Notes: generated by a model from the letters alone, not told the origin. A stretch of DNA of 64,000 nt from Carallia brachiata (GCA_021464245.1 JADCRB010000057.1:1799859-1863858), one strand, 5' to 3'. Positions 44,450-56,987 are shown, counted from the stretch's first letter. Program-made: numbers and translations.

Positions 44450-47155
44450 TTTAATGGTTTTGAGACAAAACCGGCTCAATCTTTGGTATCGGCAGAGTGT
44501 AAGTCTCCTTCAGGTTGTGCAGCTCCTTTTTTGGGTTGGCTATGACCTTGCTCCTGTTTAAGATCAATACAATAAGAGAAAGGGGGTTGACCTTCTGAGC
44601 GTCGTGACTTCGGCACATAGCGTAGGACTGGAGTGGAGCTTGAAGATGCAACATCCTTCGGACGAAGTTCAGCAGGCTGTGGCAGCTTTTCATTTGTTGG
44701 AGTGGGTTGGCATTGGCAGGTTCTTCGACAGCTTTTCCCTTTTTGTGGATGCCCCCAGTCCAAGTAGCTTTTGATGGAATGATCTCCGGATTGTCTGTGT
44801 CGGTGTAGAAGACTGCATCCGCCAAATGTGATTCAGCATCATCGAACGGCTTTAAGTCAGCATTGACCTTTTGAACGCCACCATTGTAGTACTTGAAGCA
44901 CTGATGCAGGCTTGAGAGCACAACTCCATTTCCATGAATCCACGGTCGTCCTAGCAACATCTTATATGTGGTACGTGCAATCACATGAAATAGAGTGCTA
45001 GAAGTGAGATTACCGATAGTTAGCTCCAAGCGAATCATCCCAATTGCTTTCTGTCCTCCTTGATTAAAGCCATGAATCATCAAGCGGCTGTCTGATAATT
45101 CATCAATGCCGATGCCGAGCTCCTTTATGGTGGATTTTGGGATAATATTGACTGTGAGCCATCGTCGATCAGAATACGTCGGACCTTCTGTCTCTCACAT
45201 AGCCTGATACATACAGCGGCCGATTGTGGGGTTTGGACCCCAGCAGGAGATCCTCATCTGAAAATGAGATAGCAGAGTAACATCCGACGTGATTTTGGGC
45301 CGTCTGTTGCTCCGTGAGTTGAATTATTGATGGCTGATTCAGCTGAGGTCTGGAGAGTATTGCTGGACTTGATTTTGCCACACTTCTGTTGATTGCAAAG
45401 CTATAAACAGCTGAGGGTTAGCGAGAAGGGTTTGGAGAGCTTCATATACCTTCTCCGTTGTCGACTTTTTGTTGTCGAGCGGCTCCTCCTTACGGTGTGT
45501 CACTTTTGATGGTTTTGAAGTGATGGTGGTCTGGTTTGCGAGGTTACGCCTTCCTGGTCCAGAATGATTTTATTCTGGCTTTTGAGCTTCATGATTAGCT
45601 CCTTCAGGACGAAAACTTCTCGTTGGATGACTTACTATCCGGTGATATTTGCAGAATCTCGGATCGCTGACTCGATCCTTTTCATTGGCCGCTTGCACTC
45701 TGGGAGTTCGATCAGCTTTGCCTCCAGAGTTGTTCAAGATGTCGGGGACGTCTGAGTCGGGGAATGGATACTGCTTTGCTCCAACTCTCGCAATGTCACC
45801 TTCCGCCTTTCCTGTTGTTTTGGCTGAGTTATTTGAGTCGGAGGATTTACCTTAGCTTTAGCTCCCACTTTTACTGGTGCGGCTTCAACAGTCATCACTT
45901 CTTTTCCTTTTCCGGAGCTGTTGGGTTTCTTAATCTCCCTTCTGCCCCTTGCTGGTCCAACTGGATGGGAACCGTGCCTCCGGAAGTCTGGATGCTTATC
46001 TCCATATCATGTGCGCGGGTCGCCAGTTCTTCGAAGGTTCGGGGTTTGACACCCTGCAGGATGTATAACAGCTCCCAATGCATTCCCTGGATGCACATCT
46101 CCACGGCAGAAGTCTCCGTCAGGCGATCTTTGCAGTCCAAGCTGAGGGCACGCCATCTGTTGATGTATTCGACAACGGGCTCTCCTTTCTTTGTTTGGTG
46201 CTGGTAAGCTCCATCATACTTACCGTCCTTCGAGTGCTGAAAAATCTGTTGAGGAACTCTCGTTGTAGCTGTTCCCAACTGTCGATCGATTCTGGTTCAA
46301 GATTTATGAACCAGGTGAAAGCGGTCTCCCTGAGAACGAACAAACTGCTTCACCAAGAGATCTCCGTAAGTCCCTGCGTTGTTGCAGGTTTCAACGAAGT
46401 GGGCGATGTGCTGTTTGGGATCGCCTCGTCCGTCGAATTGTTGAAATTTGGGCGGTGGTAGCCCAAGGCATGTTGAGACTTTCGATCCGTCTGGTGTACG
46501 GTTTGACGTACATCTGTGATCCTTGGAAGGATGTAGCTTGTTGCAGTCGGATCGTATTGGCTATCATTTCCTGCAATTGTTGAACAGATAGCGAAGCTAC
46601 AGAATTTGAGGGTGGCAGCTGTGTAGAACTACCTGGTCGCTTTTCTGCAGTGAAGACGTCGGCTGGTGTGGCTTCTGGAGTGAAACCGGGTGGATATGGT
46701 TGCTCCTCGCGGATCTCGGATCAAGGATCGGTTTTTCCTTTGAGAGCGGCGATCTGTTGATCTTTTTCCTCACGACTCTGATCAGCTGCAAAATTTGTCT
46801 CCAATTCTGAAATTCTTTCTCTGTACTGGTTGTGTTGGTCATCATGACGGCAACAGATGAGGCTCCGGAAAGACTGGGGAGAGAACTCTTCTGATTCTTC
46901 TGTGTGATTCTACAGAATGAGTGGATTCTGTTGAGGGCTTCGTCGTGTTGCCCCCGACTTCGATCGGGTGGGTGATCGACTCCTCCATGCGGCAAGAGAG
47001 TCAGGGGAGAGATCCTGTTGTGCGAGCTGTGGACTCTCCATTTCGACATTTTGTCGGGTTTGGACGGCAAGAAATTGTGTCCGTCCCCGGGTTTCTGGAC
47101 CTGCGTACCCAGGTAGGGTAGTTGATGCAGGCAATGGAGCCGTTGCCTTCTTTTT
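44450..47155 (-). pseudogene. Element B second gag-protease segment
   Basis: Starts about 20 bases after the position of the gag ATG, directly at the N at 47156, with KKATAPLPASTTLPGYAG. The gag core is at 46278-45895 and 46343-46119 (TAFTWFINLEPESID). The protease is at 45083-44451 and upstream (GFNQGGQKAIG, LLGRPWIHG). In this copy the codons around the protease active site near 45150 are frameshifted. It has no LTR or primer-binding site of its own. Confidence 0.85.
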
Positions 47156-47156
47156 N
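47156..47156. other. Single unresolved base at a junction
   Basis: An N sits exactly where sequence from the gag start (plus-strand GCCGTTGCCTTCTTTTT) meets sequence from the protease end (CTCAATCTTTGGTATCGG). The latter also occurs at 44478. This is the typical look of a scaffold join. Confidence 0.8.
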
Positions 47157-49900
47157 CTCAATCTTTGGTATCGGCAGAGTGTAAGTCCCTTCAGGTTGTG
47201 CAGCTCCTTTGTTTGGGTTGGCTATCCTTGCTCCTGTTTAGATCAATACAATAAGAGAAAGGGGGTTGACCTTCTGAGCGTCGTGACTTCGGCACATAGC
47301 GTAGGACTGGAGTGGAGCTTGAAGATGCAACATCCTTCGGACGAAGTTCAGCATGCGGTGGCAGCTTTTCATTTGTCGGAGCTTGAGGTTGAGCATTGGC
47401 AAGTTCTTCGACAGCTTTTCCCTTTTTGTGGATGCCCCCAGTCCAAGTAGCTTTTGATGGAATGATCTTCTACTTGTCTGTGTCGGTGTAGAAGACTGCA
47501 TCCGCCAAATGTGATTCAGCATCATCGAACAGCTTTAAATCAGCATTGACCTTTTGAACGCCACCATCGTAGTACTTGAAGCACTGATGTAGACAAAAAA
47601 AGAGCACAACTCCATTTCCATGAATCCTCGTCCTAGCAACATCTTATATGTGGTACGTGCATCGATCACATGAAATAGAGTGCTATAAGTGAGATTACTG
47701 GTAGTTAGCTCCAAGCGAATCATCCCAATTGCTTTCTTTCCTCCTTGATTAAAACCATGAATCATCAAGCGGTTGTCTGATAATTAATCAATACCGATGC
47801 CGAGCTCTTTTATGGTGGATTTTGGAATGATATTGACTATCGAGCCATCGTCGATCAGAATACGTCGGACCTTCTGCTCTCTCGCATAGCCTGATACATA
47901 CAGTGGCTGATTGTGGGGTTTGGACCCCAACAGGAGATCCTCATCCGAAAATGAGATAGCAAAGTAACATCCGACATAATTTTGGGCTGTCTGTTGCTCC
48001 GTCGAGTTGGAATTACTTGATGGTAGAGATCCAGCTGAGGTCTGGAGAGTATTGCTGACTTGATTTTGCCACATTTCTGTTGATTGCAAAGCTATAAACA
48101 GCTGAGAGTTAGCGAGAAGGGTTTGGAGAGCTTCATATACCTTCTCCGTTGTCGACTTTTTGTCGTCGAGCGGCTCCTCCTTACAGTGTGTCACTTCTTC
48201 TGATGGTTTTGAAGTGATGGTGGTCTAGTTTGTCGAGGTTACGCCTTCCTAATCCAGAATGATTTTATTCTGGCTCTTAAGCTTCATGATTAGCTCCTTC
48301 AGGACAAAATACTTCTCGTTTTGGATGACTTACTATGCGGTGATATTTGCAGAATCTTGGATCACTGACTCGATCCTTTTCATTGGGCCGCTTGCACTCT
48401 GGGAGTTCGATCAGCTTTGCCTCCAGAAGTTGGTCAAGAATGTCGGGGATGTCTGAGTCGGGGAATGGATACTGCTTTTGCTCCAACTCTCGCAATGTCA
48501 CCTTCTGCCTTTCCTATTGTTTTGGCTGAGTTATTTGAGTGGGAGGATTTACCTTAACTTTAGCTCCCACTTTTACTGGTGAGGTTTCAACAGTCATCAC
48601 TTCTTTTCCTTTTTCGGAACTGTTAGATTTCTTAATCTCCCTTCTGCCTCCTTACTTGTCGAACTGAATGGAAACCGTACCCCCGGAAGTATGGATGCTT
48701 ATCTCCATATCATGTGCGCGGATCGCCAGTTCTTCGAAGGTTCGGGGTTTGATGCCCTGCAGGATGTATAACAGCTCCCAACGCATTCCCTAAATGCACA
48801 TCTCCACGGCAGAAGTCTCCGTCAGACGATCTTTGCAGTCCAAGCTGAGGGCACGCCATCTGTTGATGTGTTCGACAACGGGCTCTCCTTTTCTTTGTTT
48901 GGTGCTGGTAAGCTCCATCATACTTACCGTCCTTCGAGTGCTGAAAAATCTGTTGAGCGTTGTAACTGTTCCCAATTATCAATCGATTCTGGTTCAAGAT
49001 TTATGAACTAGGTGAAAGCGGTCTCTCGAAGCGAACGAACAAACTGCTTCACCAAGAGATCTCTGTAAGTCCCTGCGTTGTTGCAGGTTTCAATGAATTG
49101 GGCGATGTGCTGTTTGGGATCGAATCATTCGTCGAATTGTTGAAATTTGGGCGGTTGGTAGCCCAAAGGCATGTTGAGATTTTCAATTCGTCTGGTGTAC
49201 GGTTTGATGTATATATGTGATCCTTGGAAGGATGTAGCTTGTTGCAGGCGGATCGTATTAGCTATCATTTCCTGCAATTGTTGAATAGATAGCGAAGCTA
49301 CAGAATTTGAGGGTGGCAGCTGTGTAGAACTACCTGGTCGCTTTTCTGTAGTGAAGACGTCGGCTGGTGTGGCTTCTGAAGTGAAACCGGGTGGATATGG
49401 TTGCTCCTCGCGGATCTCAGGATCAATTTGAATCGAAGTTTTTACTTTGAGAGCGGCGATCTGTTGATCTTTTTCCTCTACGCCTCTGATCAGCTGCAAA
49501 ATCTTGCTCTCCAATTTTGAAATTCTTTCTTCTGTACTGGTTGTGTTGGTCATCATGACGGCAACAGATGAGGCTCCATGAAAGACTGGGGGAGAGAGCT
49601 CTTCTAATTCTTCTGTGTGAATTTCTACAGAATGAGGTGGATTCTGTTGAACGGGCTTTGTCGTGTTGCCCCCGACTTAGATCAGGGTGGGTGATCGACT
49701 CCTCCATGCAGCAAGAGAGTTAGGGGAGAGATCCTATTGTTGTGCGAGCTGTGAACTCTCAGGTTCGACATTTTGTCGGGTTTGGACGGCAAGAAATTAT
49801 GTCCGTCCCCGGGTTTCTGGACCTGCGTACCCAGGTAGGGTAATTGATGCAGGCAATGAAGCCGTTGCCTTTTTGTTAGTACCGGCAACTGTACTTCTCT
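47157..49900 (-). pseudogene. Element B first gag-protease segment
   Basis: Follows the 5' LTR and primer-binding site. Gag N-terminal and coiled-coil-like region at 49556-49125 (QLIRGVEEKDQQIAALK, YPPGFTSEATPADVF). Gag C-terminal zinc-knuckle-like motif at 48501-48277 (CKYHRIVSHPKREVF). Protease at 48194-47784 with ILIDDGSIVNIIP, continuing 47768-47535 (GFNQGGKKAIG). It is about 95 percent alike by eye to the second segment (44450-47155), with distinct indels, so the two are not a simple copy of one read. Confidence 0.85.
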
Positions 49901-50123
49901 TTGGTGTCATTTGATGTGCTGGACACCTGTACAATTTTTATTTTTTTACTTTTTTTTTATTTTTTTACTTTTTATTTTTTTACCTTTTTTTCTTTTTCTC
50001 TATTTTGTCTTTTCCTCTTTTTCTTTTTCTTTTTTTTTCTTTCTTTTTTTTTTCTTTTGCTCTGCTATTTTTTTTGCTTTTTTTTTGTTTTTTTTTAAAG
50101 AACAAGAGATGAGAGGTGAAGAG

Positions 50124-50141
50124 GTCCCACTGAGCGTGCCA
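50124..50141 (-). other. Primer-binding site of element B
   Basis: Minus strand TGGCACGCTCAGTGGGAC, one base different from element A, six bases inside the 5' LTR end at 50148. Confidence 0.7.
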
Positions 50142-50147
50142 AAAATT

Positions 50148-51055
50148 TGTAAAGGGTAAATTTCGAGTTTAAAACAAATAAACTTGAAAATACAAAAAAT
50201 AAATTACAAATAAAAATATATAAAAAAAAGGAAATTTACGTGGGGTCGATCACCGTAGATCCTTCGATTAATGTTCTTTTTTTTTTGACTTCGTCAAGGG
50301 CTGCAGGAGCTTGATCTTGACAAAAATAAATTCCATAGTTTTTTTTTTAACTGGGTATACTGAAACTGGATCTGATTTGGACGTTTAGACTACGGTTAAG
50401 AACTGCAGAGACCTGATCTGAGCCGATCTGACTTAATTTCATCGAGAGTCGAAAGGACTTGTTCTCGGATGAGCTGCCTGAATTTTGCTGGGGCTGTATG
50501 AGACTTGATCCTAACCGGATTTGCAATATTTTAATATTTTCATATCTATATTCTCAAAAATTCAGATCTAGAGCGATCACATAATATAAACCCAAAAATA
50601 ACTTTAGAAATGGAAAGAGCAAATTTTTTGGGGTTTACTCTTGAAATATCTCTCGAAAAGGAGTTAGGAGAGTATACTGCAGAATAAAACATAGAAAAAG
50701 GAGAAATTTTCTTGAGAGATTTTCAAAATTTTCTTTTTTTCTCAAATTCTTTAAATTTTTCTGTTTACAGATTTGTTGAATGTATTTTGAATTGGGGGGT
50801 AAAGGCCTATTTATAGGGTTTCCCCTCTCATGTGAAAGCATACGTGTGAAAGAAATAAATCGACTTTTTCGTGTGAAAAAATAAGTCGACTTATTCCTTA
50901 ATAAGTCGACTTTTCCGTGTGAAAAGAATAAGTCGACTTTTCCGTATGAAAGCACGTGTGCGAAAGGAATAAATCGACTTTTACATGTGAAAGCACATAT
51001 GCGAAAGGAATAAATGGACTATTAACTCTTTTTTTTTTCTCTCTTTATCTCTACA
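50148..51055 (-). repeat. Element B 5' LTR
   Basis: 908 bp. Plus strand begins TGTAAAGGGTAAATTTCGAG and ends TATCTCTACA. It shares the SalI-like AAGTCGACTT repeats (50835-51020) and the TATA box (50808-50815) with the 3' LTR. Many substitutions and indels separate the two LTRs, so this insertion looks older than element A, or the two ends come from different elements. Confidence 0.92.
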
Positions 51056-52438
51056 GACGAAACTAACTGAGGCGTCAAAGACACGTATAGTAGATCATGC
51101 ACGCAAAAAGATGCTGTTTTCTTTTTTTTTTTGAATGAAAAAAGTGTACTTTCAGACAAAAATGTTTGGCTCTATGCTCGACGATCTAACAATCTATTAA
51201 ATTATAATAAAGTGTAACTGTATTAATATTTTATAAAATAATAAAATAAAATTATAAGATATATTTTTTTAATTTATATTTTATTATTATAATTATAAAA
51301 AAATTAGATTTTGTTGTAATTTAATGGAACAATTGGGCAAAAATTCTGACAAATTCTAAAAGACATACGATCTGCAACGAAGTGATAAAAATCGACAAAA
51401 AAAAAAAAAAAATTCATATAATTCCGTCTATTTCACGTGTCGCTGCGGCAGCCGGCAGGACCTTTTTTTTCTCTTCTCGTAATCAATATAGGTCCCCATT
51501 GTCTAGTTGACACTTGGCAGTTTTTATCAGCTTAATCTCTGACAAGAAGTCTTGACTTTGAAATCTTTAAACAAAATAACAATAAATTATACATTGTTTA
51601 GCAAAAATTCTGACTTCCGAAAAACAAAAAGGATTGGAGCCAGGGGCCAGGAGGCTACTACAGACACGATGAACGGGACGTGATTTGGGTCGTTTATTGC
51701 AAATACGAAAACTGACCAATTACAACGATTAACTATAATGGACGATTCAGATTGCATCATGTTCGTAGTTAGATCCTGTGTTAACAAAGGTCTTCGAAAA
51801 AAAAAAAAAAAACACATTGGATAGGTGCGATATCCTTTGGTGAAAAAATATGCCACGTGGAGCTAACTTAGGAAGATCAATATTTTTACTAGGAGTCTTA
51901 TTATATAGACATAAAATGAAATTGCACATTTATTATATAATTTTAAATTATTAACAATACTAATTATTTAATTAATAATTAAAATTAAATAATAAATCGA
52001 TATCACATTTTATATTTAAATTTTGTATTTATATGTTTTTTTCTTTTGANNNNNNNNNNNNNNNNNNNNNNNNNNNNNNNNNNNNNNNNNNNNNNNNNNN
52101 NNNNNNNNNNNNNNNNNNNNNNNNNNNNNNNAGGGACCCACCCAAAGGTTTGGTTTCGTCTAGGCGGAGCTATGCTTAATAAATGATGAAAATCATAGTT
52201 GTGGAACAATTGATTAGGCTTCAACTACATGTACTTTGATTTTTATTCTTTTTGATATGATGTACTTTGATATTGATCCATTCAAGCTCTTCGGAGACTG
52301 ACAGAGTCATTTAATTCTTAATTTGGTGGTTAATCACCATAAATGATCCCTTAAAACATGTGTTTTGCATATATCTGTTATGAAAGACAAAAAGCTAGCC
52401 ACTGATTACTCAGTGGTGTTAATTTCTGTCCATCTATT
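51056..52438. other. Non-coding flank with assembly gap
   Basis: Begins with the second half of the split duplication unit (GGCGTCAAAGACACGTATAG, compare GTTAGAGACACGTACAGTGG near 36875). It continues with another copy of the block that starts GGCAGTTTTTATCAGCTTAA. A gap of 82 Ns lies at 52050-52131. No gene is seen. Confidence 0.7.
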
Positions 52439-53251
52439 TGTAAATATCATTATCAAACAAAAAAATATATATTCAAAGTCGGCGTTGCCGATTTCAAAGT
52501 CGGCAACGCCGACCAAAGAAAAAAAAAATTAATTAATTAAAAGATTTATTTCTCATGTGATGTTCACATGGGAAAGGAACTTTATAAATAGACCTCTACC
52601 GCTCAGTTCAAAACAAATTCAATAAATCTGTAAATAAAAAAATTCAAAGAATTTGAGAGAAAAAGAAAATTTTGAAAATCTCTCAAGAAAATTTCTCCTT
52701 TTCTTACGTACTTTTACTCTGCAGTATACTCTCCTAACTCCTTTTTAAGAGATATTTCAAGGGTAAGTCCCAAAAAATTTGTTGTTTTCCATTTCTAAAG
52801 TTATTTTTAAATTTATATTCTCCGATCGCCCTAAATCTGAATTTATGAGAATATAGATATAAAAATATCAAATTACTACAAATCCTGCTGGGATTAAACC
52901 TCATACGGCCCTCAGTAAAATTCAGACAGCTCATCCGAGAGCAAGTCCATTCAACTCTCGGTGAAATGTCAGATCAGCTCAAATCAGGATTCTACGGTTC
53001 TTAACCGTAGTCAAAACGTCCAAATCAGATACAGTTTCAGTCTACCCAGTTCAAGAAAAAGCTGTGGAAATTATTTCTGTCAAGATCAAGCTCATGCAGC
53101 CCTTGACGGAGTCAAAAAAAAAGGAACACTAATCGAAGGATCTACGGAGATCGACCCAACGTAAATTTCTTTTTATCTTACAAGTTTTGATTGTAATTTA
53201 TTTTTGTATTTTCGAGTTTAATTATTTTAGGCTCGAAATTTACCCGTTTCA
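52439..53251 (+). repeat. Element C 5' LTR
   Basis: 813 bp. U3 holds two GTCGGC...GCCGA(C) boxes: TCGGCGTTGCCGA (52480-52492) and GTCGGCAACGCCGAC (52500-52514). A CATGTGATGTTCACATG hairpin follows near 52555-52571, then TATAAATA at 52583-52590. U5 matches A and B. Confidence 0.92.
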
Positions 53252-53495
53252 AATTTTTGGCACGCTAGTGGGACATTTTCACCTCCCATCTCTTGTTCCT
53301 TAAAAAAAAAAAAACAAGCAAAAAGAAGTAGCGGCAAAAAGAAAAAAGAAAAAAAAAAGAAAAGAGCCGAGAAAAAGAAGAAAGAAAAAAAAAGAAAAAG
53401 AAAAAAAGAGAAAAAGACAAAACAGAGAAGAAGACAAAAAAGTAAAAAAGTTAAAAGTTAAAAAAAAAAAATTTTACAGGTGCTCAGTATATTAA

Positions 53496-55110
53496 TTGGC
53501 ACCAAAAAGAAATACAGCTGTCGGTACCAACAAAAAGGCAACGGCTCCATTACCTGCATCAACTACCCTACCTGGGTACGCAGGTCCAGAAACTCGGGGA
53601 CGAACACAATTTATTGCCGTCCAAACCAGACAAAATATCGAAACGGAGAGTCCACAGCTTGCACAACAACAGGAACTCTCCCCTGACTCTCTTGCCGCAT
53701 GGAGGAGTCGATCACCTACCCCGATCGAAGTTGGGGGCAATGCAACAAAGCCTGCTCAACAGAATCCAACTCATTATGTAGAAATCCACACAGAGAAATC
53801 AGAAGAGTTCTCTCCCCCAGTCTTTCGCGGAGCCTCATCTGTTGCCGTCATGATGACCAACACAACCAGCACAGAAGAAAGAATTTCAGAATTGGAGAAC
53901 AAGATTTTGCAGTTAATCAGAGTCGTGGAGGAAAAAGATCAACAGATCGCCGCTCTCAAAGGAAAAGCTCCGATCCAAATTGATCCCGAGATCCGTGAGG
54001 AGCAACCATATCCACCCGGTTTCACTCCAGAAGCGACACCAGCTGATGTCTTCAATGCTGAAACACAACCAGGTAGTTTTACACACCTGTCACTCTCAAA
54101 TTCTGTAACTTCGCTATCTGTTCAACAATTGCAGGAAATGATAGCCAATACGATCCGCCTGCAACAAGCTACATCCTCCCAAGGATTACAGATGTACGTC
54201 AAACCATACACTAGACGGATCGAAAATCTCAACATGCCTTTGGGCTACCAACCGCCCAAATTTCAACAATTTGACGGAAGAGGCGATCCCAAACAGCACA
54301 TCGCCCACTTCGTTGAAACCTGCAATAATGCAGGCACTTACGATGATCTCTTGGTAAAACAGTTTGTTCGTTTGCTTAGAGAGACTGCTTTCACGTGGTT
54401 CATAAACCTTGAACCAGAATCAATCGACAGTTGGGAACAGCTACAACGGGAGTTTCTCAACAGATTTTTCAGCACTCGGAGAACGGTGAGCATGGATGGA
54501 GCTTACTAGTACAAACAAAGGAAAGGAGAGCCTGTTGTCGAATACATCAACAGATGGCGTACTCTCAATCTAGACTGCAAAGATCATCTTACAGAGACTT
54601 CTGCTGTGGAGATGTGCATCCAGGGGATGCACTGGGAGCTATTATATATCCTGCAGGGCATCAAACCTCGAACTTTTGAGGAATTAGCAACTCGCGCACA
54701 TGACATGGAAATAAGCATCAAGACCTCTGGAGGCACGATTCCCATCCAACTACCTGGGCCAACATGGGAGCAAGGAAGTGATGGTCATTGATGCTTCACC
54801 GATAAAAGTTGGAGCTAAAGCAAAAATGAGTCCTCCAGCGCTGGCAAATCAACCGAAACGACAAGAAAAGGGAAGGACGACCTTGCGAGAATTGGAACAG
54901 AAGAAGTATCCATTCCCCGACTCCGAGGTTCCAAACATTCTTGATCAACCTTTAGAAGCTAAATTGATCAAACTCCCGGAATGTAAGCAACCCAATCACA
55001 AGATCGAGTCAATGATCCGAAATTCTGCAGGTATCACCGCACAATCACCATCCAACCGAGAAGTGTTTCGTCTTAAAGGAGCTGATCTTGAAGCTCATAG
55101 ACCAAAATAA
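53496..55110 (+). pseudogene. Element C gag, start codon changed to TTG
   Basis: The longest uninterrupted gag in the window: open from 53496 to 54509 (337 codons). The core motifs are PPKFQQFDGRGDPKQHI, TAFTWFINLEPESI and FLNRFFSTRRTV. The codon matching the element A ATG is TTG, so normal initiation is lost. The frame breaks after ARRTVS near 54490, and gag sequence continues in other frames at 54606-54791 (TFEELATRAHDMEI) and 54778-55110. The zinc-knuckle-like segment is degraded (IRNSAGITAQSPSNREVF). Confidence 0.87.
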
Positions 55111-55189
55111 AATTATTTTGGACCAGGGAGACATAGTCTCAATCAACCAAACTGCCGTCCCTTCAAATCCGTCAGAAGAAAGTCAACAT

Positions 55190-55263
55190 GAATTTACGCT
55201 TGCATGCTGTCAACGCATCCCGACCTGGTTCGATCAAACGGTAAACTTCTAAAATTTACTGTG
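55190..55263 (+). pseudogene. Remnant of integrase C-terminus at the pol deletion
   Basis: TTGCATGCTGTCAACGC matches the element A text TTACATGCTGTCAGACC near integrase end, and the frame ends NGKLLKFTV with a stop, matching NGKFLKQYYV in A. It lies about 80 bp after the gag-proximal sequence, so some 4.4 kb of pol has been deleted between them. Confidence 0.75.
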
Positions 55264-55739
55264 TAAAAAAAAAAAAAAGAAAAAAAAAGGGCAAAAAAAA
55301 GAGAAAAATAAAAAAAGGAAATAAAAAGAAAAAATGCAAAAAAAAAATGAAAAAAAAAGCAAAAAAAAAAGTGTCTGAAACTTATGTGCAGGTTCAGAAT
55401 CCAACCTAAAGTCTAAATTTAGAATCGGGGGCAGAACTGGGATTCCCATTTCTAGTTCAAAATCCAAGTCCAAATTCAAACTTGAACCTAAAGCTCAAAT
55501 TCAAATCCAGACACAAAAAACTTAAACTCAAACCCTAGCCCAAGCCTAAATTCACCAAATCTAAACTCGGGCTCAAATTCCAAATTTAAATGCCAACCAA
55601 TAGCCTAAATCCATATTCGGGGGCAAAGATTAGACTCTGAATCAAAACCCAAGTCAACAGCTCAACAGCTCACCAGCCAAACAGCTCAACAACTCAACAG
55701 CTCAACATCAATAGCTCACCAAACAGCTCAGCAGTTCAG

Positions 55740-56530
55740 CAAAACACTCCTGCATCGCACGAGTATAAAAGGCGATCAACAGCAGCACACTCCTGCTTCG
55801 CACGAGTATAAAAGGCGATAATCAATCCACCACAGTTCAGCACTCCTGCATCGCACGAGTATAAAAGGCGATCAACAGCAGCACACTCCTGCTTCGCACG
55901 AGTATAAAAGGCGATAATCAATCCACCACAGTTCAGCACTCCTGCATCGCACGAGTATAAAAGGTGATCAACAGCAGCACACTCCTGCTTCGCACAAGTA
56001 TAAAAGGCGATAATCAATCCACCACAGTTCAGCACTCCTACTCCGCACGAGTATAAAAGGCGATCATCACAGCACACTCCTGCTTCGCACGAGTATAAAA
56101 GGCGATAATCAATCCACCACAGTTCAGCACTCCTGCATCGCACAAGTATAAAAGGCGATCAACAGCAGCACACTCCTGCTTCGTACGATATAAATAGGCG
56201 ATAATCAATCCACCACAGTTCAGCACTCCTACTCCACACGAGTATAAAAGGCGATCATCACACGCACACTCCTGCCTCGCACGAGAATAAAAGGCAAACA
56301 GCTCCACCACAAAGCACTCCTGCCTTGCACGAGTATAAAAGGCGAACAATTCGCAGCATACTCCTACCTCGCACGAGTATAAAAAGGCGACACCACAGTT
56401 CAGCACACTCCTACCTCGCACGAGTATAAAAGGTGATCAAACTACAGCACACTCCTGCTCCGCACGAGTATAAAAGATGAACGATCCAGCAAACCAGACT
56501 CCTGGCCCGCACGAGTATAAACTGTGAACG
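55740..56530 (+). repeat. Minisatellite of 17 units, almost all with a TATAAAAGG-like core
   Basis: Units of about 40-53 bp, often alternating as a dimer. The core is CTCCTGCTTCGCACGAGTAT followed by AAAAGGCGAT, with ATCAATCCACCACAGTTCAG or CAACAGCAGCA as linker. I count 17 cores between 55763 and 56520. Fourteen read TATAAAA, one TATAAAT, one AATAAAA and the last TATAAAC. Elements A and B have only one related unit (GAGTATAAACTGTGAAC), so the array expanded in the lineage of C. It lies 460-1,250 bp upstream of the homeobox frame. Long minus-strand frames across it are repeat translations, not genes. Confidence 0.92.
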
Positions 56531-56987
56531 GCCCAGTAGCAAAAAAAAAAAAAAGTTCGGAAGTCCCGATCTAAAAGTCCAAGCGAAACTCCAAACCCAA
56601 AAATCCAAGCCCAAACACTTGAGCCCAATTCATAAAACTCAAAGCCCAACTCAAAAGCCTGAAAACTAAGTCTAGACTCAAAACCCAAACACTGAACCCA
56701 AATCCAAAATCCAAATCCAAAACCCAAACACTCGATCCAAATCCAAAATCCAAGTCTAGAAGCCCAAACACTCGACCCAAATCCAATCCAAAGCCCAAAA
56801 CCCAAAAATTCCAAGTTCCAGACACAGTCCAGAACCCAAGTCAGAATCCAATCCAACTCCTGGCCCGTATGATATAAACTGTGAACGGCCAAAAAAATAA
56901 AAGCGACGGGGTTTGAGTCTGAACTTAGCATCAGTCTTAACCGATCTTCACCACACACCAGACCTTTGCTCCTCTGCCACAAGAAAG

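Larger units (their letters stand above)
37864..51055 (-). mobile_element. Element B: Tat-lineage retrotransposon, minus strand, with internal duplication
   Basis: 13,192 bp between perfect GACGA duplications (37859-37863 and 51056-51060). Read on the minus strand: 5' LTR 51055-50148, primer-binding site 50141-50124, gag-protease (49900-47157), a single N at 47156, a second gag-protease (47155-44450), RT, two RNase H domains, integrase, homeobox frame, short frame, polypurine tract, 3' LTR 38751-37864. It is the same family as A, but its LTRs are longer (888 and 908 bp) with a different U3. The repeated gag-protease and the N suggest either a real internal duplication or two elements joined by assembly. 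Confidence 0.92.

Noticed and set aside
49901..50159. Phe/Leu-rich frames of 65 and 82 codons
   Set aside because: They are translations of the poly-T tract that is the reverse complement of the A-rich leader in element B.
55736..56421. Long minus-strand frames of repeated LLYSCDAGVLNCGGLI-type peptide
   Set aside because: They are the translation of the minisatellite in element C. The repeat period happens to stay in frame over several units, and there is no start context or homologue in A or B.
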